The notes below the pieces were generated by a model. The model had not been told where the DNA came from. It saw only the letters and a list, made by a program, of their open reading frames with translations, and searched no databases. The position numbers and the translations under genes were made by a program. This document shows, in pieces, positions 49,713-58,521 of a stretch of 64,000 nucleotides of DNA (position 1 is its first letter; each line of letters starts with the position of its first letter). The stretch comes from Flavobacteriales bacterium (lineage in GTDB: Bacteria; Bacteroidota; Bacteroidia; Flavobacteriales_F; PHOS-HE28): NCBI GenBank assembly GCA_016705955.1, contig JADJKO010000001.1, positions 310,001 to 374,000 on the forward strand, in the 5' to 3' direction.

Positions 49713-50092
49713 ATGAACAGGTTCAGCGGCGAACAACCGGGAGGCGAAGTTCATTTTGCCTTGCCCTCGAACTGGAACAACATGGTGCTCATGGAGGAAG
49801 GAACGGCTACGGGGAACGGCCGTGAAGCCCCTGCGGACCATTTGGTGGTCTTCCGCAATGATGGCGATGAGGTTGACCTTTCCAGTGCGAAAGGCGCGAC
49901 CGTTTTGGTGCATAGCGGGGAGCCGCTCAACGAGTCCATTGCCGCCTATGGACCTTTCATGATGACACCTATGATGAGGTGAAGCAGGCTTTTGCGGATG
50001 TGGCCACCGGGAAGTTCGGGATCACGGAGGATCGGACCGGGGGTAAGGGCCTTTGCATGATCGTGCCCTCGCACTTTACATTCGTTCGGTGA
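49713..50092 (+). pseudogene. Pirin-like protein remnant (C-terminal cupin only, frameshifted)
   Basis: The text matches the pirin C-terminal domain: DHLVVFRNDGDEVDLSSAKG, ATVLVHSGEPLNESIAAYGP and then, after a frame change near 49965, YDEVKQAFADVATGKFG. The N-terminal cupin is missing and the neighbouring sequence upstream is another gene. No promoter is visible. It is a decaying fragment left by deletion or transfer. Confidence 0.65.
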
Positions 50093-50113
50093 TGATCCTG
50101 GATCATCACCGAA
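50077..50113 (+). promoter_or_regulatory. -7 element TACATTCG (50077-50084) and 13-bp leader hairpin (50085-50113)
   Basis: The -7 octamer is followed immediately by TTCGGTGATGATC-CTG-GATCATCACCGAA, a perfect 13-bp stem with a 3-base loop, then 25 bases to the ATG of the LamG gene. The arrangement mirrors the ompH leader. Confidence 0.55.
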
Positions 50114-50138
50114 CCAACCTCAAAATAGCCGTTGTACC

Positions 50139-51095
50139 ATGAGAATACCGCTACTCTGTCTTGCTACCGCTTTCACCCTTGCGGCCATGGGCCAAGTGCC
50201 GAGCTATGTGCCCTTGATCGGTCTTGTGGCCTGGTACCCGCTGGACAATTCCGCAACGGATGCGGGCCCGAACGCGCTGAACGGGACGGCTTACTCCGTC
50301 AACGCGGCGGCGGATCGTTTCGGCAACCCCGCAGGCGCCAGCGCTTTCGGGGGTGTTTCCTCTTACATCGTGGTCCCCACGAACACGCTCTTCAACACGG
50401 GCATCGGCTTGACAGTGACCGCTTGGGTGAAACTGTCCAACACCGGCATGAACCAGAAGATCATCGGTCGCACCAATAACTCGCTCAACTCAGGCTTTGT
50501 CCTTGGCGTTGAGACCGGCTACCTGCATCCGGAGCTATGGAGCGGCTCCGGAACGCATGACTTCAGTGCGGGAGCCGTCTCCCCCAACACATGGGAGCAG
50601 ATCGCCCTCACTTGGGACACGAACGGTTCTATGGCTGTCTATGTCAACGGCGTGTACATCAGCGGGCCGGCCGGTCCGATGCCCATGGTCGATAATTCCG
50701 AACCTTTGATCATCGGGGGATCGCCTTGGAGCCAGTCCCCGCTCTATTTTCCGGTGAACGGCAACATCGACGATATCGGCATCTGGGACCGGAAGTTGTC
50801 ACCGGCCGAACTGCTGGACGTCTACAATTCCGTTTCCACGGGAATAGCCCCGCTGGATCAAGGAGCCGAACTCACTTTGTACCCGAATCCCGCCGGTTCC
50901 TCGGTCTCCATCACGTCCGGACCCGATATGGCGGGACAGCCCTATCTGATCATTGACGCCACAGGTAGAACCGTGGGCCAAGGCACGCTCGACAATGCAC
51001 TCACCAGCGTCGGGGTCGAGACCTTGTCATCCGGCGTCTACACCGTTCGGGTCGGCGATGCCAACGCCAATGTGTTGAAGTTGGTGAAGCAGTGA
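50139..51095 (+). CDS. Secreted LamG-domain protein with T9SS sorting domain
   Basis: A 318-residue exported protein. Signal peptide MRIPLLCLATAFTLAAMG; a concanavalin-like LamG/Laminin_G_3 domain (LVAWYPLDNSATDAGPNALN, GLTVTAWVKLSNTGMNQKII, WEQIALTWDTNGSMAVYVNG, GNIDDIGIWDRKLSPAELLD; about residues 28-230). Sorting domain LTLYPNPAGSSVSITSGPDM to NVLKLVKQ. Likely a surface carbohydrate- or protein-binding protein. A terminator follows 24 bases after the stop. Confidence 0.9.
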   Translation: MRIPLLCLATAFTLAAMGQVPSYVPLIGLVAWYPLDNSATDAGPNALNGTAYSVNAAADRFGNPAGASAFGGVSSYIVVPTNTLFNTGIGLTVTAWVKLSNTGMNQKIIGRTNNSLNSGFVLGVETGYLHPELWSGSGTHDFSAGAVSPNTWEQIALTWDTNGSMAVYVNGVYISGPAGPMPMVDNSEPLIIGGSPWSQSPLYFPVNGNIDDIGIWDRKLSPAELLDVYNSVSTGIAPLDQGAELTLYPNPAGSSVSITSGPDMAGQPYLIIDATGRTVGQGTLDNALTSVGVETLSSGVYTVRVGDANANVLKLVKQ

Positions 51096-51118
51096 TCGGC
51101 GACCAACTCCATGCTATG

Positions 51119-51148
51119 AAAGCCCCGGGGTCCGCCTCGGGGCTTTTC
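51119..51148 (+). terminator. Rho-independent terminator
   Basis: AAAGCCCCGGGG-TCCG-CCTCGGGGCTTTT: a 10-bp stem with one G-T pair and a TTTT tail. It ends the LamG gene and marks the boundary with the IS110 remnant. Confidence 0.85.
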
Positions 51149-51149
51149 G

Positions 51150-51438
51150 TGACGCGCTCCCAGCGAAGCATGGAACTTCAACCTCGATAGGCTCTAGTCT
51201 TGCCCATCGATGAGGATTCGTTCCTTGTCTGGGATAGATCGAAGAGAACTGAGCCGGGCCAGGGGTGAACCAACTCCGTAGCTAGGGCACAAGCCCTAAG
51301 AGACTTATGGGTACCTCTGGCTTCTCAGGTCCCTAGGCTCGGATAGAATTTCAGGCGTAAGGGCCTATTAGAGTCATGGAGCATCGACCTTCGGCTCACC
51401 TCTCCAGCGATCATGTGTTGAACCAAAAGTAAACGAAC
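51150..51438 (+). ncRNA. Structured non-coding 5' end of the IS110 remnant (candidate bridge RNA)
   Basis: 289 bases without a gene. Hairpins: TAGGGC-ACAA-GCCCTA at 51283-51298, and GGG(T)ACCT/AGGTCCC at 51309-51333. A GAGCC/GGCTC pair (51251-51255 / 51336-51340) can enclose both. IS110-family elements are known to make a bridge RNA from a non-coding end; in the IS621 type it lies upstream of the transposase gene, as here. GAGACTTAT (51300-51308) is inverted as ATAAGTCTC (52438-52446) beyond the gene. Prediction only; the element may be dead. Confidence 0.4.
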
Positions 51439-52436
51439 ATGAAGCACTGGATCGGCATTGATGTAAGCAGCAAGACCCTCGACTTTGCGCTGCTCGATGA
51501 ACTAGGCACGCTTGGAGAGCGCCCAAGTGGGTAACGACCGCAAAGCGGTGATGAAGCTGATGGCCGCTTGGCGCAAGCGACATGCTGTGGAGATCGACAG
51601 AGCTTGATCGCTTGGAACCCACCGGCACTACACCTGATGATGCTGAACCTGGTAGTGGGCAACAGTGGCCCACATGGTTGGCGCTCCGCGCGACATCCAG
51701 CAGAGCATGGGCATCAAGCGCGTGAAGAACGACAAGGTCGATGCCTTGCGGATCGCGCAGTATGCGCGCACCTTCCGCGAACGGGCACGGATGTTCACGG
51801 CCCAGAACCTGAAGCTCGACAAGCTCGCGCCTGCTCACCCGCAGGCGCACTTGGTGCGCGTGCGGGCCATGTACAAGCACATCAGTGATCCGAACCGGTA
51901 TATGGATCCGGACATCGAAAGCATTCAACCAACTGGACAGCGCGATCGCTGCATCGGTAGCGCGGTGCTTCGTGTGGAACAACTGATCATGGCAGGTCAG
52001 GGGCGATGAACACACCAGCGAGCAATACGATCGCTGCGCTCCATCCCAGGCGTGGGTCCGCAGTTATCAGCCTATCTCATCGCCCTCACCGACGGGTTCC
52101 ATCGCTTCACAGCCCGCGCAGCTGGCCTGCCATGCCGGTGTAGCGCCCTTCGGCGCAGCTCAGGCAGCAGTGCGCGGACGAACACGCGTGTCGCATCAAG
52201 CCAACAAGACTCTCAAGACCATGCTGCACATGGCGGCGCTGGCAAACGTGCAGCGTGCTGGCGAACTCAAGACCTACTTCCCGCAAAGTGGCCGAAGGCA
52301 GAAGCCCATCCTGGTGGTCAACGCTGTGCGGAATAAGATCCTGCATCGCGTGTGCGCGGTCATCCGCAGAGGCCAGCCCTTCGTTCCACACCTCACTTCG
52401 ACAACGGCAACCGAAAAACACTTGCAAATGACATAG
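51439..52436 (+). mobile_element. IS110-family transposase remnant with many frameshifts
   Basis: Successive frames spell one IS110 transposase. The N-terminal DEDD start is MKHWIGIDVSSKTLDFALLD (stop at 51532). Then VGNDRKAVMKLMAAWRKRHA, LEPTG, APRDIQQSMGIKRVKNDKVD with ALRIAQYARTFRERARMFTA, HLVRVRAMYKHI, and the C-terminal CHAGVAPFG, GRTRVSHQANKTLKTMLHMA and VVNAVRNKILHRVCAVIRRG, ending 52436. At least five frame changes, spread along the gene, make it inactive. IS110 proteins use a DEDD/RuvC-like site plus a Ser in the C-terminal domain, and the family does not need terminal inverted repeats. Confidence 0.85.
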
Positions 52437-52475
52437 AATAAGTCTCCCGCTTTTGGGACCCTGTCGTGTCCGGCA

Positions 52476-54275
52476 TCACTTCACCATCCTGAACGTGTAC
52501 TTCCCGAAGATCTCGAAGGTAATCGCGCTCTTGTCCTTGGCATCGAAGACCAGCGTGGCGCCGTCATCCGGATTCGTGAACACATCATCGCCTTGAGGGA
52601 CCAGCCGGTAGCGGTACGTGCCGTCCGTGCCGCGCAACAGGCCATCCATCACGTCGATCACGATGGTCCACTTCCCGTTCTTGTCAGCCGGTGGATCGAT
52701 GGCTTCGTATTCACCCGCCAGAAGTTGCATGTGTTCCATGGGCACGGTGATGATCAACGCATCCGTGTCCACACCGAGATTCTTCAATACGCCGATGCCA
52801 TTCTCGTTGGATGGGTTCAATTCGATGGATCGCTTGTAGTTCGCGATGCCCTGCGCGGTATCGCCCAGCGCCAGCAGCCCTTCGCCATAACTGTCATACG
52901 CATTGAACGAGGTCGGATTCTCCTCCGCGTTCAGTTTGAAGATCGCCACGGCGTCCTGAACGTTCTTCTTCCAAAGCAGTTCGTAGCCGAAGAGGTTCAC
53001 CTCGCTCTCCGAGAACCCATGCTCCACGGTCTCCGCGTCCTTCACCGTGCGATACGCCGCGATCGCCGCATCCACCCCGTCCTTCTGGTAGGCGTGGATC
53101 ATTTGCGGTAGCAGCGACTTCCGGCACCGGAACCCGAGCGGCATTCCGTATTTCCACAAGACCCAGTCGCAGTACGCCTGATCGATGACCTCGTCCCCCG
53201 AGGCGCCATTGGTGATCACCACGAAGCCGTTGCCCGACTTCCGGTCCACCCTGAAATTCGCTTTCCAACCGGCGTTGGATCCGCCGTGGCCCACCATGAA
53301 GGTGGTGGTGTTCATGATGGTCTCCACGTTATAGCCCAAGCCGTAGTTCCCGTTCGCAGTCGGCGCGGGCGTGGTCATCAACTCCAGGCTGCTGGCTTGC
53401 AAGAGGGGTGATGCTTCTTTTCCGGGTTCGGGCACGCGGATGCTCGCCAACGCGAAGCGCGCGAGGTCCTCGATGGTGGTGTGCAACCCGGCGGCTGCTT
53501 GCGCGGTGAAGCGTTCGAAAGGGATCACCTCGCCGAAGGCGTTGTGCTCCAACGAGGACGTGCTTCGCGTCTTTTCATCGAACACGAAACTGCTGTGCGT
53601 CATGCCCAATGGTTCCAGCACTTCGGTGCGCATGTAGTCCGCGAAGCGCTGGCCGCTCACTTCCTCGATGATCAACTGCAGCAGCGTGTACCCGCCGCCG
53701 GAGTATCGCCATTCCGTTCCCGGTTCCGAGATCAACCGCACATCACCGCCCCCATTGGTCCTGCCGGACAACGACTCCTCGATCGTAGGCAATGTGTCGC
53801 TCGGTGCAAAGCCCGGATACCCGTGCAGTGAGAGCCCGGCGGTGTGGCTCAACAACCGGCGGATGGTGACACCCTTCGCGTTGAACTCCGATGCCGGTAG
53901 GTGCCAGCGCGTGAGGTAGTTCTCCGCAGGGCTGTCCAGATCCAGTTTGCCCTGCTCCACCAACTTCATCACGCCCCACGCGGTCATGGTCTTGGAGATG
54001 GAGGCGATGTTGAAGCCGGTCTTCCCATCCACCGGGATCTTCTTCTGCGCATCCGCGAAGCCGTAGCCTTTCTGCACGATGATCGCTCCGTTGTCGATGA
54101 TCGCGATCGCCGCGCCGGGCACTACGAACTCCTCCAACCACGCGGGCACCTTCGTATCCAATGCGCGCACGTAGTCGGCGCTGGTGGATGCGGGTGGTTG
54201 CGCGCATCCGGAGAACCCCAGGAGCAGGATCGCGGAGAGAACGAACGTGAATTTGGGAGAGGCGTGCATCATCAT
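52476..54275 (-). CDS. Lipoprotein serine hydrolase with C-terminal TPR-like part
   Basis: A 599-residue protein. The lipobox is LLLGFSGC, so the Cys is at about residue 25. The beta-lactamase-fold domain has SxxK SISK (about residue 93), a YSG in WRYSGGGYTLLQLIIEEVSG, and VGHGGSNAGW (third motif). After about residue 385 comes a helical region: LLPQMIHAYQKDGVDAAIAA and FKLNAEENPTSFNAYDSYGE, a TPR pair. The protein ends in a beta-rich stretch (QLLAGEYEAIDPPADKNGKW). Possibly an esterase or peptidase on the outer-membrane inner leaflet. TACCTTGT lies about 88 bases upstream. Confidence 0.85.
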   Translation of the reverse strand: MMMHASPKFTFVLSAILLLGFSGCAQPPASTSADYVRALDTKVPAWLEEFVVPGAAIAIIDNGAIIVQKGYGFADAQKKIPVDGKTGFNIASISKTMTAWGVMKLVEQGKLDLDSPAENYLTRWHLPASEFNAKGVTIRRLLSHTAGLSLHGYPGFAPSDTLPTIEESLSGRTNGGGDVRLISEPGTEWRYSGGGYTLLQLIIEEVSGQRFADYMRTEVLEPLGMTHSSFVFDEKTRSTSSLEHNAFGEVIPFERFTAQAAAGLHTTIEDLARFALASIRVPEPGKEASPLLQASSLELMTTPAPTANGNYGLGYNVETIMNTTTFMVGHGGSNAGWKANFRVDRKSGNGFVVITNGASGDEVIDQAYCDWVLWKYGMPLGFRCRKSLLPQMIHAYQKDGVDAAIAAYRTVKDAETVEHGFSESEVNLFGYELLWKKNVQDAVAIFKLNAEENPTSFNAYDSYGEGLLALGDTAQGIANYKRSIELNPSNENGIGVLKNLGVDTDALIITVPMEHMQLLAGEYEAIDPPADKNGKWTIVIDVMDGLLRGTDGTYRYRLVPQGDDVFTNPDDGATLVFDAKDKSAITFEIFGKYTFRMVK

Positions 54276-54502
54276 GTGCGGGAACTTGTGGCCAAGGCCG
54301 AGTGAGAGCAGACCAGCGGGACGGATACGTGGCCTTGCTGGATCTGACGGAGAGAACGAGCGGACAAGGTACCCGCGCTGCACGGCGGAGCGGGGTAGGG
54401 GCTGTTGATCTTTGGTAAGGGGAAGGATCACCGGGGGCCTACCGTTGGCTCGTCTTTCTGTACCGTTCCTCGTGAATGTGTTGGTGGTGGGTCACTGGCG
54501 AC

Positions 54503-54510
54503 TACATTCG
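54503..54510 (+). promoter_or_regulatory. -7 element TACATTCG
   Basis: 15 bases upstream of the ATG at 54526. Confidence 0.45.
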
Positions 54511-54525
54511 AACAAACCCATCGCC

Positions 54526-55221
54526 ATGCGTTCTACACTCCTGCTTGTATTGCTGTTAACGGTTCACCTCGCCAACGCACAGACCGATAGCATTGCGCAT
54601 CGTCACCGACATGAGGTCGGTGCGGACATGAGCGCCTTTGTACGTGTCTTCATCTCTCACTACGCATCGCTGGAGCCGGATCTCCTGGCACAGCCGGATT
54701 ATCTATTGTCCTATCGTTACCACTTCAGGCATTTCAATGTGCGCTTCGGGGTGGGAGGTGCTGCCGATGATGAGGAACGGGACGCCTCCTGGACCAATTC
54801 CCAACCGGGCGAGACCTACCACATAAAGACATCCACGGTGGCCTTCCGGATCGGCGTGGAGGGCTTCCAGGAACTCAACAGGCGCTGGCAGGTATTCTAT
54901 GGTCTCGATCTGCGGCCTTCCTGGGATCGGTATGATAACGGCTTCACCAGTAGTAATCAAGGATACAACAATGCGCGCCACACGCGTGAGCAGCATCTGG
55001 CCGCTGCACCGGTTCTGGGTATCCGCTATCGCATCACCCCGCGTTTCAGCGTACTCACGGAAACGAGCATCGCCTTCATGACCACCCAGTACGGATCAAC
55101 GGTGGTCTTCACGCCGCAGACCGATGCATATCCGGCAAGGGAGGACGAGGTGGTAAAGACAACCAGCTTCGCCACGGTCTATCAAGCGCCCATCTTGTTG
55201 ATCGCCGCTTTCGATCTCTGA
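54526..55221 (+). CDS. Outer-membrane beta-barrel protein, unknown function
   Basis: A 231-residue exported protein: signal peptide MRSTLLLVLLLTVHLANA, then amphipathic strands with alternating aromatic residues (YLLSYRYHFRHFNVRFGVGG, TVAFRIGVEGFQELNRRWQV, PVLGIRYRITPRFSVLTETS) to the C-terminal ILLIAAFDL. Size and pattern suggest an 8- to 10-strand barrel of the OMP_b-brl type. No partner genes. Confidence 0.75.
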   Translation: MRSTLLLVLLLTVHLANAQTDSIAHRHRHEVGADMSAFVRVFISHYASLEPDLLAQPDYLLSYRYHFRHFNVRFGVGGAADDEERDASWTNSQPGETYHIKTSTVAFRIGVEGFQELNRRWQVFYGLDLRPSWDRYDNGFTSSNQGYNNARHTREQHLAAAPVLGIRYRITPRFSVLTETSIAFMTTQYGSTVVFTPQTDAYPAREDEVVKTTSFATVYQAPILLIAAFDL

Positions 55222-55285
55222 AACAACCACAAGCGCATTCGTTCACGAGATCATTGGATGAGCAATGAGCAAGTGGAGCTCCGCC

Positions 55286-55666
55286 CTAGTCCTGCATCTT
55301 CCCTTCGCCCCAATCCTTCAGCAGTTGGATCTCTGCTGCGGTCAGGGGTTCCTTCTTGCCTTTGAAGGGCATGAAGTCCTCGTGATCCGCGGGGAGTTGC
55401 ACGCGGACGAGGATCTCCTTGTAATTGTCCCGCACGGCCAGGTAGGTGTTCAGCTTCTTCTTCTTGCCCGTCTCCGGGAAGTGGCAGGGGGCGCACTTCG
55501 CGGCCATGATGGGCTGGATGTCCTTGGTATAGGACACCACGCGTGCGGCCACGGGCTCCGGCTTCGTGGTGGTGCGGCTGGTGCTGCAGAACTGCAAGGT
55601 GGTGGAGAGCAGCAACAGGATGGTGATGGTGATGAGGCCGTGGTGCTTCTTCTTCGATCTTCCCAT
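55286..55666 (-). CDS. Haem-binding (CxxCH) lipoprotein
   Basis: A 126-residue protein: basic N-terminus, hydrophobic stretch ITITILLLLSTTLQFC whose last Cys may be lipidated, then DIQPIMAAKCAPCHFPETGK with the haem motif CAPCH (about residue 61) and a distal MPF motif (HEDFMPFKGK, about residue 96) that could supply the Met ligand. Similar small cytochrome-like domains occur in Bacteroidota as membrane-bound electron carriers. Stands alone. Confidence 0.8.
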   Translation of the reverse strand: MGRSKKKHHGLITITILLLLSTTLQFCSTSRTTTKPEPVAARVVSYTKDIQPIMAAKCAPCHFPETGKKKKLNTYLAVRDNYKEILVRVQLPADHEDFMPFKGKKEPLTAAEIQLLKDWGEGKMQD

Positions 55667-55938
55667 GGGTGGGGTGTTTCCGGTTTCAGGTCAAGTGGGG
55701 TGGGTGGCCAAACGTAGGCAGCTTCTGCGCTTGCTCAACCGGTGTTCGCGGTGCAAGGCATTCCCTTGCCTGCTTGCACATTCCTTGCGCCTTCCCCGCT
55801 GCCACGAGTTTGCAACTCGTGGCATTCCCTTACGCCTTGCTCATTGCACATTTCGCATTGCGCCTTTCTTCGAGTGGGCAAGTGGATGAGCAATGAGTAA
55901 CGCGCAAGGCGCAATGAGCAAGTGGGATCACCCTCACC
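55667..55938. repeat. Intergenic interval of TTGC/AATGAGCAA word repeats
   Basis: No gene is supported. The second half holds inexact, partly inverted words: TTGCTCATTGCACATTTCGC, CATTGCGCCTT, then GATGAGCAATGAGTAACGCG, AAGGCGCAATGAGCAAG. A similar GATGAGCAATGAGCAAGTGG lies at 55257-55276 beyond the haem protein gene, so the two flank it. Confidence 0.6.
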
Positions 55939-58395
55939 TTACGCCTCCGCCTTCACCCCATTCCCCACCGGGATGGTCTTCTCCACTTCCGCAATCGCCT
56001 TGATCGTCTTCAACAACGAGTCCGGCGTAACGCTGATGGAATCGATGCCCTGTTCCACCAGGAATTGTGCGAAGTCGGGGTAGTCGCTGGGGCCTTGGCC
56101 GCAGATGCCCACCTTGGTCTTCGTCTTCTTCGCGCTGGTGATGAGCATGCGCAGCATGCGCTTCACCGCCTCGTTGCGTTCGTCGTAGAGGTGCGCCACC
56201 AGGGAACTGTCGCGGTCCAGGCCGAGGGTGAGCTGGGTGAGGTCGTTGCTGCCGATGGAGAAGCCATCGATGTACTGCGCGAACTCATCGGCCATGATGA
56301 TGTTGCTGGGGATCTCCGCCATGAGGTAGAGCTCCAGTCCTTCCTTGCCGCGTTCGAGTCCGTACTGTTTCATCACCACCATCACCTTCTTCAACTCGGT
56401 CACCGTGCGACAGAAGGGCACCATCACCACCACGTTCTTCAGGCCCATTTTTTCGCGCACCCGGCGGATGGCCTTGCACTCCAGCCCGAAGGCTTCCTTG
56501 TACGCCTCGCTGTAATAGCGGCTCGCGCCGCGCCAGCCGATCATCGGGTTCTCCTCGTCCGGCTCGAAGTGTTCGCCGCCCAAGAGGTTCTTGTATTCGT
56601 TGCTCTTGAAATCCGAGAACCGCACAATGACCTTGTTGGGGTAGAAGGCGCTGGCGATCTTGGCGATGCCATAGCTCAACTTCTTCACGAAGAAGGTCTC
56701 CTCGTCCTCGTAGCCGTTGATCAGGTAACTGATGCGACCGCTCAGCGCCACATCGCCGATCTCCTTGTGCTGCAAGAGCGCCAGCGGGTGCGCCTGGATG
56801 TAGTTGTTGATGATGAACTCCTCGCGGGCCAGGCCCACACCGGCGTTCGGAAGGCTCGCGAATTTGAAGGCGAGGTCCGGGCTGGCCACGTTGAGCATGA
56901 TGGGCGTGCGCACGTGCGGGATCTCGCTCAGCAGCGTCTCCACGGTCTCGTACGGTACGTGGCCCGCGTAGATCACCCCGGTGTCGCCTTCGCAGCAACT
57001 GATGGTGATCTCGTCGCCGTTCTCCACTTTCTCGGTGGCATCGCCGCAGCCCACGATCGCGGGCACGCCCATCTCGCGCGCCACGATCGCCGCGTGGCAG
57101 GTGCGTCCGCCTTTGTTGGTGACGATCGCCGCGGCCTTCTTCATGATCGGTTCCCAATCCGGATCGGTCATGTCGGTCACCAGCACATCGCCTTTCTGGA
57201 AGTCCTTGCCGTCGGTGCCGCCGCCGCGACCATCGAGGCTGTACATGATGCGCACCTTGCCCGTGCCCACCTTGGCGCCGATGGCGATGCCCTTGGCGAT
57301 GATCTTCTCATCACCGGTCAACTTGATCTTGTGGTCCACGACTTTATCGGCATCGCCACGGCTGTGGATCGTCTCGGGTCGCGCTTGCAGGATGAAGAGT
57401 TGCTTGCTCAAGCCATCCACGGCCCACTCCACGTCCATGGGGCACCACGCTCCCTTCTTCCCGCTGTAGTAGTTCTCGATGGCCACCACGCTCTTCGCCA
57501 GTTCCAGCGCCTGCTCGTCGGTGATGCAGAAGCGGTTGCGCATCGGACGTTCCACCGGTACCACCAGCACCGGTTCGCCGGGCTCCACGCCGTAGATCAT
57601 CTTGCGGTCCTTGTGGCCGAGCTTCTTCTCGATGATGCTGCTGAAGCCCTCGTTGAGCGTGGGCTTGAACACGAGGAATTCATCGGGGCTCACGCTGCCC
57701 TGCACCACCATTTCGCCCAGGCCGTAGCTGCCGTTGATCAGCACCACGTCCTTGAATCCGCTCTCGGTGTCGAGCGAAAAGGCCACGCCGCTGGAGGCCA
57801 GATCGGAGCGCACCATCTTCTGCACCCCGACGCTGAGACCGATGTTGAAGTGGTCGTAGCCCAGATTGTGCCGGTACACGATGGCGCGGTCGGTGAAGAG
57901 CGAAGCGAAGCAGTTCCGCACCGCCACGAGCAGTTCCTCGGGACCGCGCACGTTCAGGTAGGTCTCCTGTTGTCCGGCGAAGGAGGCATCGGGAAGATCT
58001 TCCGCAGTGGCGGATGAACGCACGGCGACGTCGGTGGCGTCCTGTCCGTATTGCTTGCTCATCTCCAGGTAGCGGTCCACGATGTCGTTGCTGATCGCTT
58101 CGGGGAACTTGCCGTTCTTCACCAAAGCCCGCACGGCAAGGCCCGCGCGACGGATGCTTTCCACATCCTCCGGGTCCATCCCGCCCACGAGGTCGCGGAT
58201 CTTCTGGTCCAGTTCGTTGAAGGTGATGAAGGCCTCGTAGCTCGCCACGGTGACAACGAATCCTCCCGGCACGGTCACACCGAGCTTGCTCAGGTGTTGG
58301 ATCATCTCTCCGAGGCTGGCGTTCTTGCCGCCCACGGTGGGGATGTCGCTCAGTTCAACTTCGTGGAGCCACTTCAGGTAGGGGGCGGTGCTCAT
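55939..58395 (-). CDS. ppsA: Phosphoenolpyruvate synthase
   Basis: An 818-residue enzyme (pyruvate + ATP to PEP + AMP + phosphate), of usual length. The ATP-grasp domain is N-terminal (EVELSDIPTVGGKNASLGEM, VRSSATAEDLPDASFAGQQE). The swivelling phospho-His domain has KGGRTCHAAIVARE (His at about residue 435). The C-terminal PEP-binding barrel has ERGKEGLELYLMAEIPSN, FSIGSNDLTQLTLGLDRDS and VGICGQGPSDYP with the catalytic Cys. The start is the ATG of MSTAPYLKWL (58395); the upstream extension is low-complexity. A CACCTTTG element lies 48 bases upstream (58444-58451). Confidence 0.96.
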   Translation of the reverse strand: MSTAPYLKWLHEVELSDIPTVGGKNASLGEMIQHLSKLGVTVPGGFVVTVASYEAFITFNELDQKIRDLVGGMDPEDVESIRRAGLAVRALVKNGKFPEAISNDIVDRYLEMSKQYGQDATDVAVRSSATAEDLPDASFAGQQETYLNVRGPEELLVAVRNCFASLFTDRAIVYRHNLGYDHFNIGLSVGVQKMVRSDLASSGVAFSLDTESGFKDVVLINGSYGLGEMVVQGSVSPDEFLVFKPTLNEGFSSIIEKKLGHKDRKMIYGVEPGEPVLVVPVERPMRNRFCITDEQALELAKSVVAIENYYSGKKGAWCPMDVEWAVDGLSKQLFILQARPETIHSRGDADKVVDHKIKLTGDEKIIAKGIAIGAKVGTGKVRIMYSLDGRGGGTDGKDFQKGDVLVTDMTDPDWEPIMKKAAAIVTNKGGRTCHAAIVAREMGVPAIVGCGDATEKVENGDEITISCCEGDTGVIYAGHVPYETVETLLSEIPHVRTPIMLNVASPDLAFKFASLPNAGVGLAREEFIINNYIQAHPLALLQHKEIGDVALSGRISYLINGYEDEETFFVKKLSYGIAKIASAFYPNKVIVRFSDFKSNEYKNLLGGEHFEPDEENPMIGWRGASRYYSEAYKEAFGLECKAIRRVREKMGLKNVVVMVPFCRTVTELKKVMVVMKQYGLERGKEGLELYLMAEIPSNIIMADEFAQYIDGFSIGSNDLTQLTLGLDRDSSLVAHLYDERNEAVKRMLRMLITSAKKTKTKVGICGQGPSDYPDFAQFLVEQGIDSISVTPDSLLKTIKAIAEVEKTIPVGNGVKAEA

Positions 58396-58521
58396 GGATG
58401 GTCGGGTAGGAGGGAATGGAGGGTGTGCAGTGGAAAGTCGAAGCAAAGGTGACGAACCGCGCCGCCGATGGCAAGGATGCGTCAAGGAACACGATCCTTC
58501 GGGAAGATGGAATGAGTACGA

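Noticed and set aside
56065..58017. 650-codon frame on the + strand
   Set aside because: Antisense to ppsA, which has all catalytic motifs.
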